From: Cellulosimicrobium cellulans
GTDB taxonomy: Bacteria; Actinomycetota; Actinomycetes; Actinomycetales; Cellulomonadaceae
Direction: 5' to 3'
Length of the DNA: 64,000 nucleotides
Assembly: GCF_024124905.1 (NCBI RefSeq)
Contig: NZ_JAMXST010000006.1
Location: 62,001-126,000 of the forward strand
The notes under the pieces are model-generated. The model did no database searches and was not told the origin of the DNA. It saw nothing but the letters and a program-made list of their open reading frames with translations. A program made the position numbers and the translations under genes. Of the stretch, positions 40,116-49,587 are shown piece after piece (within the stretch, counting starts at the first letter, position 1; every line of letters begins with the position of its first letter).

Positions 40116-40633
40116 GTTTCTTCCTCCGCGCGGCGGGCGCTGCCGGCCCCGACCCGTCCGCGCGCAGCATCCTGCGGTTCGGAGCGCTCCGCACGGGCGC
40201 GCACGCACTGCCGTCTGAGAACGTCCGGCAGCAGATGACCGAAAACCATTGCGATCGTATTTCTGTCTGTGGCAGGGTCGGCACCGGACGACCGGCTCGA
40301 CGACGAGAGGTGCACGCCCGTGACGACGCGAGCGCGACGACGGCCCGCACGTGACACCCCTGAGGTGCGCGCCGCCGTCGGCCCGCCCGGCAGGGCCGCC
40401 ATCCCGCGCACGACGACGGTGCCGTGACGACGGCGGTGACGCGTCCGACCCCCGCCCCGCGGGGGCGTCACCGCCCGTCAGCCGGGCACACGGCCGACCT
40501 GCCCGCCGGCACGGGCTCCACGACCGTGCGCCCCGGGGGCCGAGGGAACTCCCGGGGTGCACGACCTCCACGCAGAACCTCTGGCCCGCTCCCTTCAGGT
40601 ACGAGAGCGGCCCGACCGTCAGGAGAGCAGCCC
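40116..40633. promoter_or_regulatory. Upstream region of the GH43 gene with LacI-type operator
   Basis: 518 nt without a gene. CGAAAACCATTGCG at 40240-40253 repeats the element at 30183 exactly, including the GACC before it. A further ACCGAAAACC lies at 40095 in the last codons of the channel gene. The sequence right after the operator (ATCGTATTTCTGTC) is locally AT-rich and probably holds the promoter, but no textbook -10/-35 pair is seen. AGGAG at 40621-40625 is the ribosome-binding site of the GH43 gene. Confidence 0.5.
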
Positions 40634-43600
40634 ATGACCGACAGACCGACCACCCGACCGTCGCGCGGGCGCAGCCCCGCCCGCGGCGCGCTCGCGACCG
40701 TGCTCAGCGCCGGCCTGGCGCTCACCGGGCTCGCGGCCACCGCGGCTCCGGCCGCCGCCGCGGAGCCGTACACGTTCACGAGCACCGAGAACCCGATCCT
40801 CGGCGACGGCAGCTACTACTCGGCCGACCCGGCGCCGCTCGTCGTCCCCGCGGGCGCGCCCGGCAACGAGACGGGCGAGGACGAGCTGTACGTCTACACG
40901 GGCCACGACGAGGCCGGCCCGACGCGCAACGACTTCGTCATGAACGAGTGGGGTGCGTTCGTGACGAGCGACGTCGACGCGGGGGAGTGGACGCACCACC
41001 CGTCGCTCATGCGGCCCGAGGACGTGTTCGACTGGGCGACGCCGGGCCGCGCGTACGCGGGGCAGGTCGTCCAGGGCGTCGACGGGCGCTACTACTGGTA
41101 CGTCCCCGTGAACGAGGCGGACAGCCCGGCGAGCGACGCGTTCGGCATCGGCGTCGCGGTGTCCGACACCCCGACGGGCCCGTGGACCGACCACGTCGGC
41201 GCGCCGATCATCTCGCAGCGCGTCCCGACCCCGAACACGATCCACAACATCGACCCCACGATCCTGGTCGACGGCGAGGGCGACGACGCCCGCGTCTACG
41301 TCTGGTGGGGCAGCTTCTCCAACCTGCGCATGCTCGAGCTCGCGCAGGACATGAAGACGCCCGTCGGTCAGGTCCGCACGGTCACCGGGCTCACCGGGTT
41401 CTTCGAGGCCGCGTGGGCGTTCGAGCGGAACGGCACCTACTACATGGCGTACGCGGGGAACAACGCCGGGCCGACGTCGTCGTGCACCCCGGCGAACTAC
41501 CACGCGTGCATCGCGTACGGGACGGCGACCTCGCCCGAGGGGCCGTGGACCTACCGCGGCACGGTCCTCGCCCCGGTCTCGTCGACGACGAGCCACCCGG
41601 GCATCCTCGAGTTCGACGGCGAGTGGTGGATCGCCTACCACACGGCCGACGCCGAGGGCGGGAACCACTTCCGGCGCTCGGTCGCGATCGACCGCGTCGA
41701 GTGGGACGACACGCAGTCGCCGCCCCGCATGAAGCAGGTCGTCACGACGCCCGCGAAGGTCAAGGACACGACGCCGCGCGCGAACGTCGCGCAGGAGGCG
41801 ACGGTCACCGTCTCCAACGAGCCCGTCCCGACCCAGTACTGGAAGAAGGCGCTCAACGACGAGATCGTGCGGCCCAACCCCTTGCCCCCGGACATGTGGG
41901 GCACGTGGACCGGGAACAACCCGCCGCAGCAGTGGGTGCAGTACACGTGGGACCAGCCGATGCGTCTCGCCGGGTCGCAGATCGAGTTCTGGAACGACCA
42001 GCCGCAGGGCACGGGCGTCGGCGTCGCCGCCCCGGCGTCGTGGCGCATCCAGTACTGGGACGCCTCCGACGGCGGAGCGTGGGTCGACGTGGCGAACCCC
42101 AGCGCCTACGGCACCGGGACGAGCGGGTTCCAGACCACGACGTTCGACCCGGTCACCACGACGCAGGTGCGCGCGGTCTTCGACGCCTCGACGAACGGCA
42201 GCACGTACTCGGCCGTCGCGGTCGAGGAGTGGAAGGTCCTGGCCGAGCAGCCCGCCGCCGTCGAGCCGACGGGCGTGACGGTCGAGGTCGGGGAGACCGA
42301 CCTGCCGGGCACGGTGCCGGTGACGTTCCCCGGCGGGGAGACGCTGCAGGTCCCCGCCTTCTGGGACGAGGTCGCCGCGGACGACGTCGCCGCCCCCGGC
42401 ACGTTCGACGTCGAGGGGTCCGTGCTCGGCTACGCGGGCGGTCGCGTGCGCACCGAGGTCACGGTGGTCCCCGCCGAGCCGGCCGAGGGTGACGAGACCG
42501 CTCCGACGCTGACGCTCACGCCGCTGGGCAGCGCCGGCAGCGACGGGTGGTTCCGCTCCGACGTCCGCGTCCGGGTCGACGGTGCCGACGACTCCGGCGG
42601 GCGCGTGGTCCTCACGACGACCGTGGACGACGGCGCGCCCGTCACCACGGAGCCGACCCGGTCGACCGAGGTCGCGGTCGTGGGCGACGGCGAGCACCGG
42701 GTCGTCGCGACGGCCGCGGACCGCGCGGGCAACGTCTCGCCGGAGGCGGCCCTCGACGTCCGGATCGACCGCGTGGCGCCCGTCAGCACGGGCGTCCTCG
42801 ACCCGGCGGCGCGCACGGTGACGGTCACCGCGACCGACGCGACCTCCGGGGTCGCGCGCGTCGAGTACGCGATCGGGACCGGCGCGTGGCAGCCGTACGG
42901 CGGTCCCGTGGCTGCCCCGGACGCGAACCAGCACCGGGTGTCGTTCCGCGCGGTCGACGCCGCGGGCAACGCCGAGACGCCGAAGGCCGTGACGGTCCCC
43001 GCGGACGTCTCCGGACCGCTCACGGGCAACGTCGCGCCGATCGCCACGGCGAGCGCGTCGTACACCGCCGGGTGGAACAGCGTCGGCGCGCTCAACGACG
43101 GCGCCGACCCGGCGAACCCGAGCCAGGCCCAGATCTGGGGCACGTGGTCCGGGACGCGGCCGGCGACGCAGTGGGTCCGGTACGACTGGTCGCGCCCGAT
43201 CCGCCTCACGGGCGCGGAGCTGAAGTTCTGGCGGGACTCGGACCCGGGGAGCGGGGACGGCGTCGTCCGTCCCGACTCCTGGGTGCTGGAGTACTGGGAC
43301 GACGCGGCGCAGGCGTGGGCCCCCGTGGCGAACCCGTCCGGGTACGGCACGAGCACGACCGCCTTCAACACCGTGACGTTCGACCCGGTCACCACGTCGC
43401 GCCTCCGGGCGACCTTCGCGGCGAACGGCAACGGGACGACGTACTCGGCGGTCGCCGTCACCGAGTGGCGCGCGTTCGCGGACGACCCGGGCACGGGCGG
43501 CCCCGAGCCCGAGCTCCCGGTGACGGTCACCGCGCAGGCGCGCTGCCTCGCCGGCAAGGCCTACGTCGCCGTGGTCGCCACCCACGACCACGACGCGCCC

Positions 43601-43801
43601 GTCGACGTCGTCGTCGAGACGCCGTACGGGACGCGGTCGTTCCCGGCGGTGGAGCCGGGCAAGAGCGCCTACCAGTCGTTCGCCGTCCGCGCGACGACCG
43701 TCGAGGCGGGCGCCGTGGTCGTGCGTGCGACCGGCACGGTCGACGGCACGGAGGTGACGACGGAGACCGGGGCGGAGTACGCCGCCCTGGGCTGCGGGTG
43801 A
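40634..43801 (+). CDS. Secreted multidomain GH43 glycosidase (arabinofuranosidase/xylosidase type)
   Basis: A protein of 1055 residues. The signal peptide ends near residue 43 (APAAAA). The five-bladed GH43 propeller (~44-380) shows the usual acidic residues: base Asp in YYSADPAPLVV (~67), pKa-modulating Asp in HNIDPTIL (~205), and acid Glu in GFFEAAWAF (~257). Two related F5/8-like domains (~387-540 and ~800-950, each with GTWxG, WVxYxWxxP and FDPVTT motifs) flank a Big_4-like and an OmpL47-like domain. It ends in the Cys-Gly module (~965-1055). The substrate is probably an arabinose-containing polymer or arabinosylated glycoprotein; the exact subfamily cannot be told by eye. Confidence 0.85.
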   Translation: MTDRPTTRPSRGRSPARGALATVLSAGLALTGLAATAAPAAAAEPYTFTSTENPILGDGSYYSADPAPLVVPAGAPGNETGEDELYVYTGHDEAGPTRNDFVMNEWGAFVTSDVDAGEWTHHPSLMRPEDVFDWATPGRAYAGQVVQGVDGRYYWYVPVNEADSPASDAFGIGVAVSDTPTGPWTDHVGAPIISQRVPTPNTIHNIDPTILVDGEGDDARVYVWWGSFSNLRMLELAQDMKTPVGQVRTVTGLTGFFEAAWAFERNGTYYMAYAGNNAGPTSSCTPANYHACIAYGTATSPEGPWTYRGTVLAPVSSTTSHPGILEFDGEWWIAYHTADAEGGNHFRRSVAIDRVEWDDTQSPPRMKQVVTTPAKVKDTTPRANVAQEATVTVSNEPVPTQYWKKALNDEIVRPNPLPPDMWGTWTGNNPPQQWVQYTWDQPMRLAGSQIEFWNDQPQGTGVGVAAPASWRIQYWDASDGGAWVDVANPSAYGTGTSGFQTTTFDPVTTTQVRAVFDASTNGSTYSAVAVEEWKVLAEQPAAVEPTGVTVEVGETDLPGTVPVTFPGGETLQVPAFWDEVAADDVAAPGTFDVEGSVLGYAGGRVRTEVTVVPAEPAEGDETAPTLTLTPLGSAGSDGWFRSDVRVRVDGADDSGGRVVLTTTVDDGAPVTTEPTRSTEVAVVGDGEHRVVATAADRAGNVSPEAALDVRIDRVAPVSTGVLDPAARTVTVTATDATSGVARVEYAIGTGAWQPYGGPVAAPDANQHRVSFRAVDAAGNAETPKAVTVPADVSGPLTGNVAPIATASASYTAGWNSVGALNDGADPANPSQAQIWGTWSGTRPATQWVRYDWSRPIRLTGAELKFWRDSDPGSGDGVVRPDSWVLEYWDDAAQAWAPVANPSGYGTSTTAFNTVTFDPVTTSRLRATFAANGNGTTYSAVAVTEWRAFADDPGTGGPEPELPVTVTAQARCLAGKAYVAVVATHDHDAPVDVVVETPYGTRSFPAVEPGKSAYQSFAVRATTVEAGAVVVRATGTVDGTEVTTETGAEYAALGCG

Positions 43802-43845
43802 CGATCCCGACCCCGCCCGGCGCATGACGGGCGGGTGAACCCGTC

Positions 43846-43893
43846 CGCGCGTGCCCGACACCCCGCGTCAGCGCGAGGGGTCGGGCACGCGCG
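43846..43893 (+). terminator. Hairpin terminator after the GH43 gene
   Basis: CGCGCGTGCCCGAC plus CCCC at 43846-43864 pairs with 43877-43893 (18 pairs, one bulged A) around a 12-nt loop, 45 nt past the stop. Confidence 0.75.
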
Positions 43894-43969
43894 CGTCCTA
43901 CTCTTGGCCGCAGGGGCCCCGGCCGAGCGGACCGGGCCGCGAGGACCGAGAGCAGCGGAGGTAGGCGCG

Positions 43970-44707
43970 ATGAGCCAGTCGCCCGGCGGGAGCCCGACGG
44001 GACGAGCGCCCGCACCCGCGCGACCGGGGCAGGGCCCCGCGCGACCGGGGCAGGGCGCGGCCGCGCGCCGCCCGGGCGACGCGGTGGGCGCGAGCGACCG
44101 TCGCCACTCGCGGCCCTCCTCGGCGGCCGTCTACCGCCGCCGACGGCTCGTCGTGCTCGTCGGCCTGGTGCTCGTCGTCGGTCTCGTGGTCGCGCTGCTC
44201 GCCTGGGGCTGGCCGGGGTTCGCCCGGGCCGACGCGGAGCCCGCGCCCACGGTGACCGTGACGGCTGACCCGCCGACCCCGACGCTCGAGCCCGTCGCGC
44301 GCACGGGGACCTCCGCGTTCGCCCAGGCGCTCCCGGACACGGTGCTCGACCTGGTGCTGCGCAGCGACGCGGCGACGGACGCGTGGTCCACGGCGCGGGC
44401 CCTCGAGGCGTACGAGCTCGTGTACGCGGACGGCGAGGGCGACGACGCCACGACGGTCACGGTGGTCGCCGGGCAGTGGCCGACCGTCGCGGAGGCGGAG
44501 ACCGCGGCGAGCGACCTCGTCGCAACGGCCGGCGAGCCGACGGACACGGGCGACGTCGAGGTCGCGGGCGAGGTCGCCGGCACGTACGCGGTGACGCCCG
44601 CCGCCGACGGGCAGGCGACCGTCACCTGGACCAACGGCACCGCCGTCCTCCAGGCCACCGGGCCCGCCGACGTCGTCACCGAGGTGTACTCCGCCTATCC
44701 GCTGTGA
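43970..44707 (+). CDS. Single-pass membrane protein of unknown function
   Basis: A protein of 245 residues. The start at ATG 43970 (MSQSPGGSP) is preceded by GCGGAGGT. A Pro/Gly/Arg-rich cytoplasmic part of ~60 residues contains two PARPGQG-like repeats. One membrane helix follows (LVVLVGLVLVVGLVVALLAWGW), then an extracellular domain of ~150 residues (VARTGTSAFAQALPDTVLDLVLRSD, YELVYADGEGDDATTVTVVAGQWPTVAEAE, TVTWTNGTAVLQATGPADVVTEVYSAYPL). No cysteines or catalytic motif are seen. It resembles the small anchored alpha/beta proteins common in actinobacteria. It precedes proC by 159 nt. Confidence 0.7.
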   Translation: MSQSPGGSPTGRAPAPARPGQGPARPGQGAAARRPGDAVGASDRRHSRPSSAAVYRRRRLVVLVGLVLVVGLVVALLAWGWPGFARADAEPAPTVTVTADPPTPTLEPVARTGTSAFAQALPDTVLDLVLRSDAATDAWSTARALEAYELVYADGEGDDATTVTVVAGQWPTVAEAETAASDLVATAGEPTDTGDVEVAGEVAGTYAVTPAADGQATVTWTNGTAVLQATGPADVVTEVYSAYPL

Positions 44708-44866
44708 CCCCGCTCTGACCCCGACCCGACGCGGTCCGGACGCCGTCCGAAGCCCTGCGGGCGCCCTCCCCCCGGGGCGTACGGCGCGCGGCGGTCGCCC
44801 CCGCGGTCCCGCGCACCCGCCGGGTGCGCAAGAATGCCCTCACCGACCACCGGGAGCTGATCGCCC

Positions 44867-45748
44867 ATGACCGACCGTCCGACTCCGTCCGTCCCTGAGC
44901 GACCGCTCGCCGTCCTCGGCACGGGCGTCATGGGCGAGACCGTCCTCGCGGGCGCGCTCGCGTCGGGCTGGGACCCCGCCGACGTCGTCGCGACGGTGCG
45001 CAGGCCGGAGCGGGCCGAGGAGCTCGCGGCGCGCCACGGGGTCCGGACGACCCAGGACAACGTCGAGGCCGTGCGCGGCGCCGGCGTGGTGGTCGTCGCG
45101 GTCAAGCCGAAGGACGTCGCCGCGCTGCTCGACGAGGTCCACGACGCCGTCGGCGCCGGGGCCGTCGTGGTGAGCGTCGTCGTCGGGCTGCCCACGTCCT
45201 TCTACGAGGACCGGCTCCCGGCGGGCACCGCCGTCGTGCGGGTCATGCCGAACACGCCGTCGGTCGTGGGCGCCGGGGTGAGCGCCGTGAGCGGCGGCGC
45301 CGCCGCGGACGACGACGACGTCGCGCTCGTCGAGCGCCTGCTGTCCGCGACGGGGCTCGTCGTGCGCGTCGCGGAGAAGGACCAGGACGCGGTCGGGGCG
45401 CTGTCGGGCTCCGGCCCGGCCTACGTCTTCTACGTGATCGACGCGCTCGCCGAGGCAGGGGTCCTGCTGGGCCTGACGCGCGCCACGGCGCTCGAGCTCG
45501 CGACCGCCACGGTGCACGGCGCCGCGACGATGCTGCGCGAGACCGGCGAGCACCCGGCGATCGCGCGCGAGAAGGTCTCCTCGCCCGGCGGGACGACCGT
45601 CGCCGCGCTGCGACGCCTCGACGCGGGCGGGGTGCGCGCCGCGTTCCTCGACGCTCTCGAGGCCGCGCGCGACCGGTCGGCCGAGCTCGCCGCAGCGCTC
45701 GCGGCCGCGCCCGCGCCGCGCCGCGACCCCGAGAGGGCCGGGTCGTGA
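44867..45748 (+). CDS. proC: Pyrroline-5-carboxylate reductase
   Basis: An enzyme of 293 residues reducing 1-pyrroline-5-carboxylate to proline with NAD(P)H. The N-terminal Rossmann motif is LAVLGTGVMGETVLAGALASG. VVVAVKPKDV and the MPNTPSVVGAGVSAVSGG segment follow. The C-terminal signature is DAVGALSGSGPAYVFYVIDALAEAGVLLGL with REKVSSPGGTTVAALRRLDAGGVRAAF, the ProC family pattern. The stop overlaps the GTG start of the LacI-type regulator by 4 nt, so a biosynthetic and a sugar-regulatory gene are translationally coupled. Confidence 0.95.
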   Translation: MTDRPTPSVPERPLAVLGTGVMGETVLAGALASGWDPADVVATVRRPERAEELAARHGVRTTQDNVEAVRGAGVVVVAVKPKDVAALLDEVHDAVGAGAVVVSVVVGLPTSFYEDRLPAGTAVVRVMPNTPSVVGAGVSAVSGGAAADDDDVALVERLLSATGLVVRVAEKDQDAVGALSGSGPAYVFYVIDALAEAGVLLGLTRATALELATATVHGAATMLRETGEHPAIAREKVSSPGGTTVAALRRLDAGGVRAAFLDALEAARDRSAELAAALAAAPAPRRDPERAGS

Positions 45749-46836
45749 GCGACGGGCCGTCGCCGCGCACCCGCCCGCCCGCGATGTCCGACGTCGCGCG
45801 GCTCGCGGGCGTGTCGCACCAGACGGTCTCGCGCGTGCTCAACGACCACCCCAGCGTGCGGCCGGAGACGCGCGACCGGGTCCTCGACGCGATCGCGACG
45901 CTCGGCTACCGCCGCAACAGCGCGGCCCGCGCGCTCGTCACGATGCGCTCGGGGACGATCGGCGTCGTGACGACGGGCTCCGCGCTGTACGGGCCGACGT
46001 CGACGCTCATCGCGGTCGAGGAGGCGGCGCGCGAGCAGGGGTACTTCGTGAGCGTCGCGACGATCCGGCGCTACGACGCCGACACGATGCACCGCGTGCT
46101 CGAGCACTTCATGGACCAGGGCGTCGAGGGCATCGTCGTCATCGCGCCGCAGACCGACGTCGCGGCGGCGGTCGACTCGTTCCGCGCCCCCGTGCCGGTC
46201 ATCATGATCGCGGCGCGCGACCGCCCGGGCGAGGGCGAGGCCGCCGAGGTCGTGCGCCCGAGCGCCGGGGCGCTCGGCGCGCCGGGCGCGATCCTGTCCA
46301 TCGCGGTCGACCAGCGGCTCGGCGCGCGGCTGGCCACCGAGCACCTGCTCGGCCTCGGGCACCGCACGGTGCTGCACCTGTCCGGCCCGCTCGACTGGTT
46401 CGACGCGCGCGAGCGCGAGACGGGCTGGCGCGCGGCGCTGGAGCAGCACGGCGCGCCCGTGCCCGAGCCGGTGCGCGGCGACTGGTCCTCCGACCGCGGC
46501 TACGCCGTCGGGAAGGAGCTCGCGGACGCGGTCCGCGCGGGCGACGGGCCGACCGCGGTCTTCGCCGGCAACGACCAGCTCGCGCTCGGCCTGCTCCGGG
46601 CGTTCTGGGAGCAGGGCGTTCGGGTGCCGAGCGACGTCTCGGTCGTCGGGTTCGACGACGTCGCGGGCGCGGGGCACTTCATCCCGCCGCTGACGACGGT
46701 GCGCCAGCCGTTCGGCTCGCTCGGGCGCCGGTGCATGGGGATGATGATCGACGCCCTGTCCGGCGCGACCGTCCGGCCCGTCTCCATCCCGCCCGAGCTC
46801 ATGGTCCGCGAGAGCACGGCGACGCCGCGCGGCTGA
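45745..46836 (+). CDS. LacI family regulator of L-arabinose genes
   Basis: A protein of 363 residues. The LacI helix-turn-helix MSDVARLAGVSHQTVSRVLNDHPSVRPETRDRVLDAIATLGY is near residues 14-55. The ligand-binding core follows (GIVVIAPQTDVAAAVDSF, VLHLSGPLDWFDARERETGWRAALE, AVFAGNDQLALGLLRAFWEQG, SVVGFDDVAGAGHFIPPLTTVRQPF). The start is GTG 45745, overlapping the proC stop. It sits directly upstream of araB. Five TGTGAGCG-type palindromes in front of araB, the furanose importer and GH51 are its likely operators, with arabinose or a derivative as inducer (inferred). Confidence 0.88.
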   Translation: MSDGPSPRTRPPAMSDVARLAGVSHQTVSRVLNDHPSVRPETRDRVLDAIATLGYRRNSAARALVTMRSGTIGVVTTGSALYGPTSTLIAVEEAAREQGYFVSVATIRRYDADTMHRVLEHFMDQGVEGIVVIAPQTDVAAAVDSFRAPVPVIMIAARDRPGEGEAAEVVRPSAGALGAPGAILSIAVDQRLGARLATEHLLGLGHRTVLHLSGPLDWFDARERETGWRAALEQHGAPVPEPVRGDWSSDRGYAVGKELADAVRAGDGPTAVFAGNDQLALGLLRAFWEQGVRVPSDVSVVGFDDVAGAGHFIPPLTTVRQPFGSLGRRCMGMMIDALSGATVRPVSIPPELMVRESTATPRG

Positions 46837-46886
46837 CGTCGCGCGCTCCGACCGCGAGGCATCTGCGAGCACCCGCTCCGGGGGAG

Positions 46887-46915
46887 TTGGCCTCACTGGT
46901 TGTGAGCGCTAACAT
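46887..46915 (+). promoter_or_regulatory. araB promoter overlapped by LacI-type operator
   Basis: TTGGCC (46887-46892), a 17-nt spacer and TAACAT (46910-46915) form a promoter. The palindrome TGTGAGCGCTAACA (46901-46914) covers the spacer end and the -10 box, so a bound repressor would exclude polymerase. Confidence 0.75.
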
Positions 46916-46964
46916 TCGAGAAGACACACGACCGAGCGCGACGCCGCGACGAGGAGAAGCAGCA

Positions 46965-48635
46965 ATGGTGCAGCAGGACGAGGCCGGTCGCCGTCGGGCG
47001 GCCGTCGTGGCAGGGGAGACCGCGCTCGGGATCGAGCTCGGGTCGACGCGGATCAAGGCGTGCCTCGTGGACGGCGACGGCACGCCGCTCGCGAGCGGCA
47101 GCCACGCGTGGGAGAACAGGTTCGAGGACGGCACGTGGACGTACTCGCTCGACGCCGTCGAGGCCGGGCTGCGCGACTGCTACGCGCGCCTCGTGGACGA
47201 CGTCGAGTCGCGGTACGGCGTGCGGCCCACGACCTACGGCGCGCTCGGCGTGTCCGCGATGATGCACGGCTACCTCGCGTTCGACGCGGACGGGGAGCTG
47301 CTCGTCCCGTTCCGCACGTGGCGCAACACGTCGACCGGGCCGGCCGCCGCCGAGCTCACGGAGCTGCTCGGGTACAACGTCCCGCTGCGCTGGTCGGTCG
47401 CGCACTGGTACCAGGCGATCCTCGACGCCGAGCCGCACGCGGCCCACGTCGCGTCGCTCACGACGCTCGCCGGGTACGTCCACCGGCGGCTCACGGGCCG
47501 CCACGTGCTCGGCGTGGGCGACGCGTCCGGCATGTTCCCCGTCGACCCGGCGACGCGCGACTACGACCAGGCACTCCTCGCGCTCGTCGACGAGCGCGTC
47601 GCGACGCACCGCGCAGGCCCGAAGCTCGCGGAGCTCCTGCCCGAGGTCCTCGTGGCCGGCGACGACGCGGGCCGGCTCACGGCCGAGGGCGCGGCCTGGC
47701 TCGACCCGTCGGGCGCGCTGGCCCCCGGGGTGCTGCTGTGCCCGCCCGAGGGCGACGCGGGCACGGGCATGGTCGCCACCAACGCCGTCGCACCGCGCAC
47801 CGGCAACGTCAGCGCGGGCACGAGCATCTTCGCGATGGTCGTGCTCGAGCGCCCGCTCGGCGGCGTGCACCACGAGCTCGACCTCGTGACGACGCCCGCG
47901 GGCGACCTCGTCGCGATGGTCCACTGCAACAACGGCGCGAGCGAGCTCGACGCGTGGGCGGGCCTGCTCGGCGAGATGGCCGCGGCCGTCGGCAGCGACG
48001 CGGGACCGGACGACGTGTTCGGCGCCCTCTTCCGTGCCGCGCTGGACGGCGACGCGGACGGCGGCGGGCTGCTGGCCTACAACTACCTCGCGGGCGAGCC
48101 GATCACGGGCCTCGCGGAGGGGCGGCCGCTCGTCGTGCGCACCCCCGGGAGCCGGCTCACGCTCGCCAACTTCGCGCGCACGCAGGTCTACGGCGCGTTC
48201 GGGACGCTCGCGCTCGGCATGCGGGTCCTCGCGGCGGAGGGCGTCGCGATCGACGGGATGCTCGCGCACGGCGGCATGTTCCGCACTGCCGGCGTCGCCC
48301 AGCGCATGCTCGCCGCGGCGATCGACGCGCCGGTGAGCGTCGGGCGCACGGCGGGCGAGGGCGGCGCGTGGGGCATCGCGGTGCTCGCCGGGTTCGCACG
48401 CGACCGGGCGTCGGGCACCGCGTCCGGGTCTGCCGACGGCGTCGCCGGCCACGACCTCGGCGCGTACCTGCGCGACCACGTGTTCGCGTCCGCGCAGATC
48501 GAGACCGTCGCGCCCGACCCGGCCGACGTCGCCGGGTTCGCGGCCTACCTCGACCGCTACGCCGCGGGGCTCGCCGTCGAGCGCGCCGCCGTGGCGGCAC
48601 TGCCCGCCCGCACCGAAGGAGAGGACCCCGCATGA
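46965..48635 (+). CDS. araB: L-ribulokinase (FGGY carbohydrate kinase)
   Basis: A kinase of 556 residues that phosphorylates L-ribulose to L-ribulose 5-phosphate. The N-terminal phosphate-binding loop is LGIELGSTRIKACLVD. FRTWRNTSTGPAAAELTELLGYNVPLRWSVAHWYQAI and GNVSAGTSIFAMVVLERPL are typical of actinobacterial/bifidobacterial AraB-like kinases. MLAHGGMFRTAGVAQRMLAAAI with GEGGAWGIAVLAGF is the C-terminal ATP site. ATG 46965 has GAGGAGAAG upstream. The araD start overlaps its stop (ATGA), and araA follows, so the sugar assignment is supported by context. Confidence 0.92.
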   Translation: MVQQDEAGRRRAAVVAGETALGIELGSTRIKACLVDGDGTPLASGSHAWENRFEDGTWTYSLDAVEAGLRDCYARLVDDVESRYGVRPTTYGALGVSAMMHGYLAFDADGELLVPFRTWRNTSTGPAAAELTELLGYNVPLRWSVAHWYQAILDAEPHAAHVASLTTLAGYVHRRLTGRHVLGVGDASGMFPVDPATRDYDQALLALVDERVATHRAGPKLAELLPEVLVAGDDAGRLTAEGAAWLDPSGALAPGVLLCPPEGDAGTGMVATNAVAPRTGNVSAGTSIFAMVVLERPLGGVHHELDLVTTPAGDLVAMVHCNNGASELDAWAGLLGEMAAAVGSDAGPDDVFGALFRAALDGDADGGGLLAYNYLAGEPITGLAEGRPLVVRTPGSRLTLANFARTQVYGAFGTLALGMRVLAAEGVAIDGMLAHGGMFRTAGVAQRMLAAAIDAPVSVGRTAGEGGAWGIAVLAGFARDRASGTASGSADGVAGHDLGAYLRDHVFASAQIETVAPDPADVAGFAAYLDRYAAGLAVERAAVAALPARTEGEDPA

Positions 48636-49402
48636 CCACGCCCACCCCGGCCGCGGACGTCACGGCACCCGCTGAGCCTGCGGTGCCCGCCGTGCCTGCG
48701 CACCTGCGCGAGGCCGTCGACGCCGCCAAGGAGCGCGTCGCGGCGCTGCACGCCGAGCTCCCGCGGTGGGAGCTCGTCGTCTGGACCGCGGGCAACGTCT
48801 CCGAGCGGGTCCGCGACACCACGCGTCCCGACGGCTCGGGCGACCTGCTCGTCATCAAGCCGTCCGGCGTCGCGTACGACGACATCACCCCCGAGGCGAT
48901 GGTCGTGTGCGACCTCGACGCGGCCCTCGTCGAGGGCGACAGGTCGCCGTCGTCCGACACGGCGGCGCACGCCTACGTGTACCGGCACCTGCCGGAGGTG
49001 GGCGGGGTCGTGCACACCCACTCGACGTACGCGACCGCCTGGGCCGCGCGCGGCGAGCCCGTCCCGTGCGTCCTGACGATGATGGCCGACGAGTTCGGCG
49101 GCGACATCCCCGTCGGGCCGTTCGCGCTGATCGGCGACGACTCGATCGGGCGCGGCATCGTCGAGACCCTGCGCGACTCCCGCAGCCCCGCGGTCCTCAT
49201 GCGCAACCACGGCCCGTTCACGATCGGCACGGACGCGCGCGCGGCGGTCAAGGCGGCCGTCATGTGCGAGGAGGTCGCCCGGACCGTGCACGTCAGCCGG
49301 CAGCTCGGCGAGCCCACGCGCATCGCGCAGGACGACGTCGACTCGCTCTACGCGCGCTACCAGCACGTCTACGGGCAGCAGCCCGCGCCCGGCCCGCGCT
49401 GA
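48632..49402 (+). CDS. araD: L-ribulose-5-phosphate 4-epimerase
   Basis: A class II aldolase-fold enzyme of 256 residues that converts L-ribulose 5-phosphate to D-xylulose 5-phosphate. The signatures are [38 protein letters not shown], the zinc ligands H-x-H in [16 protein letters not shown], and a later His in [12 protein letters not shown]. It carries a ~25-residue Pro/Ala-rich N-terminal extension. ATG 48632 overlaps the araB stop (translational coupling). Confidence 0.95.
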   Translation: MTTPTPAADVTAPAEPAVPAVPAHLREAVDAAKERVAALHAELPRWELVVWTAGNVSERVRDTTRPDGSGDLLVIKPSGVAYDDITPEAMVVCDLDAALVEGDRSPSSDTAAHAYVYRHLPEVGGVVHTHSTYATAWAARGEPVPCVLTMMADEFGGDIPVGPFALIGDDSIGRGIVETLRDSRSPAVLMRNHGPFTIGTDARAAVKAAVMCEEVARTVHVSRQLGEPTRIAQDDVDSLYARYQHVYGQQPAPGPR

Positions 49403-49587
49403 CCACGGGTCGGCGCCGGGCCCCGGCCGTCCCGACACACCCGGCACCCACGGCGCGACGCGCACCCGGCGCGCGGACGACGACCCAGCACGACGCAGGA
49501 CGACAGCAGCACGACACAGCACGACCACCCGGGACGGGACCGCAGCGGTGCGGCGCCCGCCTCACGACACGAGAGATGTGGACCGAC

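Noticed and set aside
37866-40571. A 901-codon minus-strand frame across radA
   Set aside because: The radA frame (38039-39499) has all RadA motifs and a leaderless start; the longer frame is Arg-rich noise.
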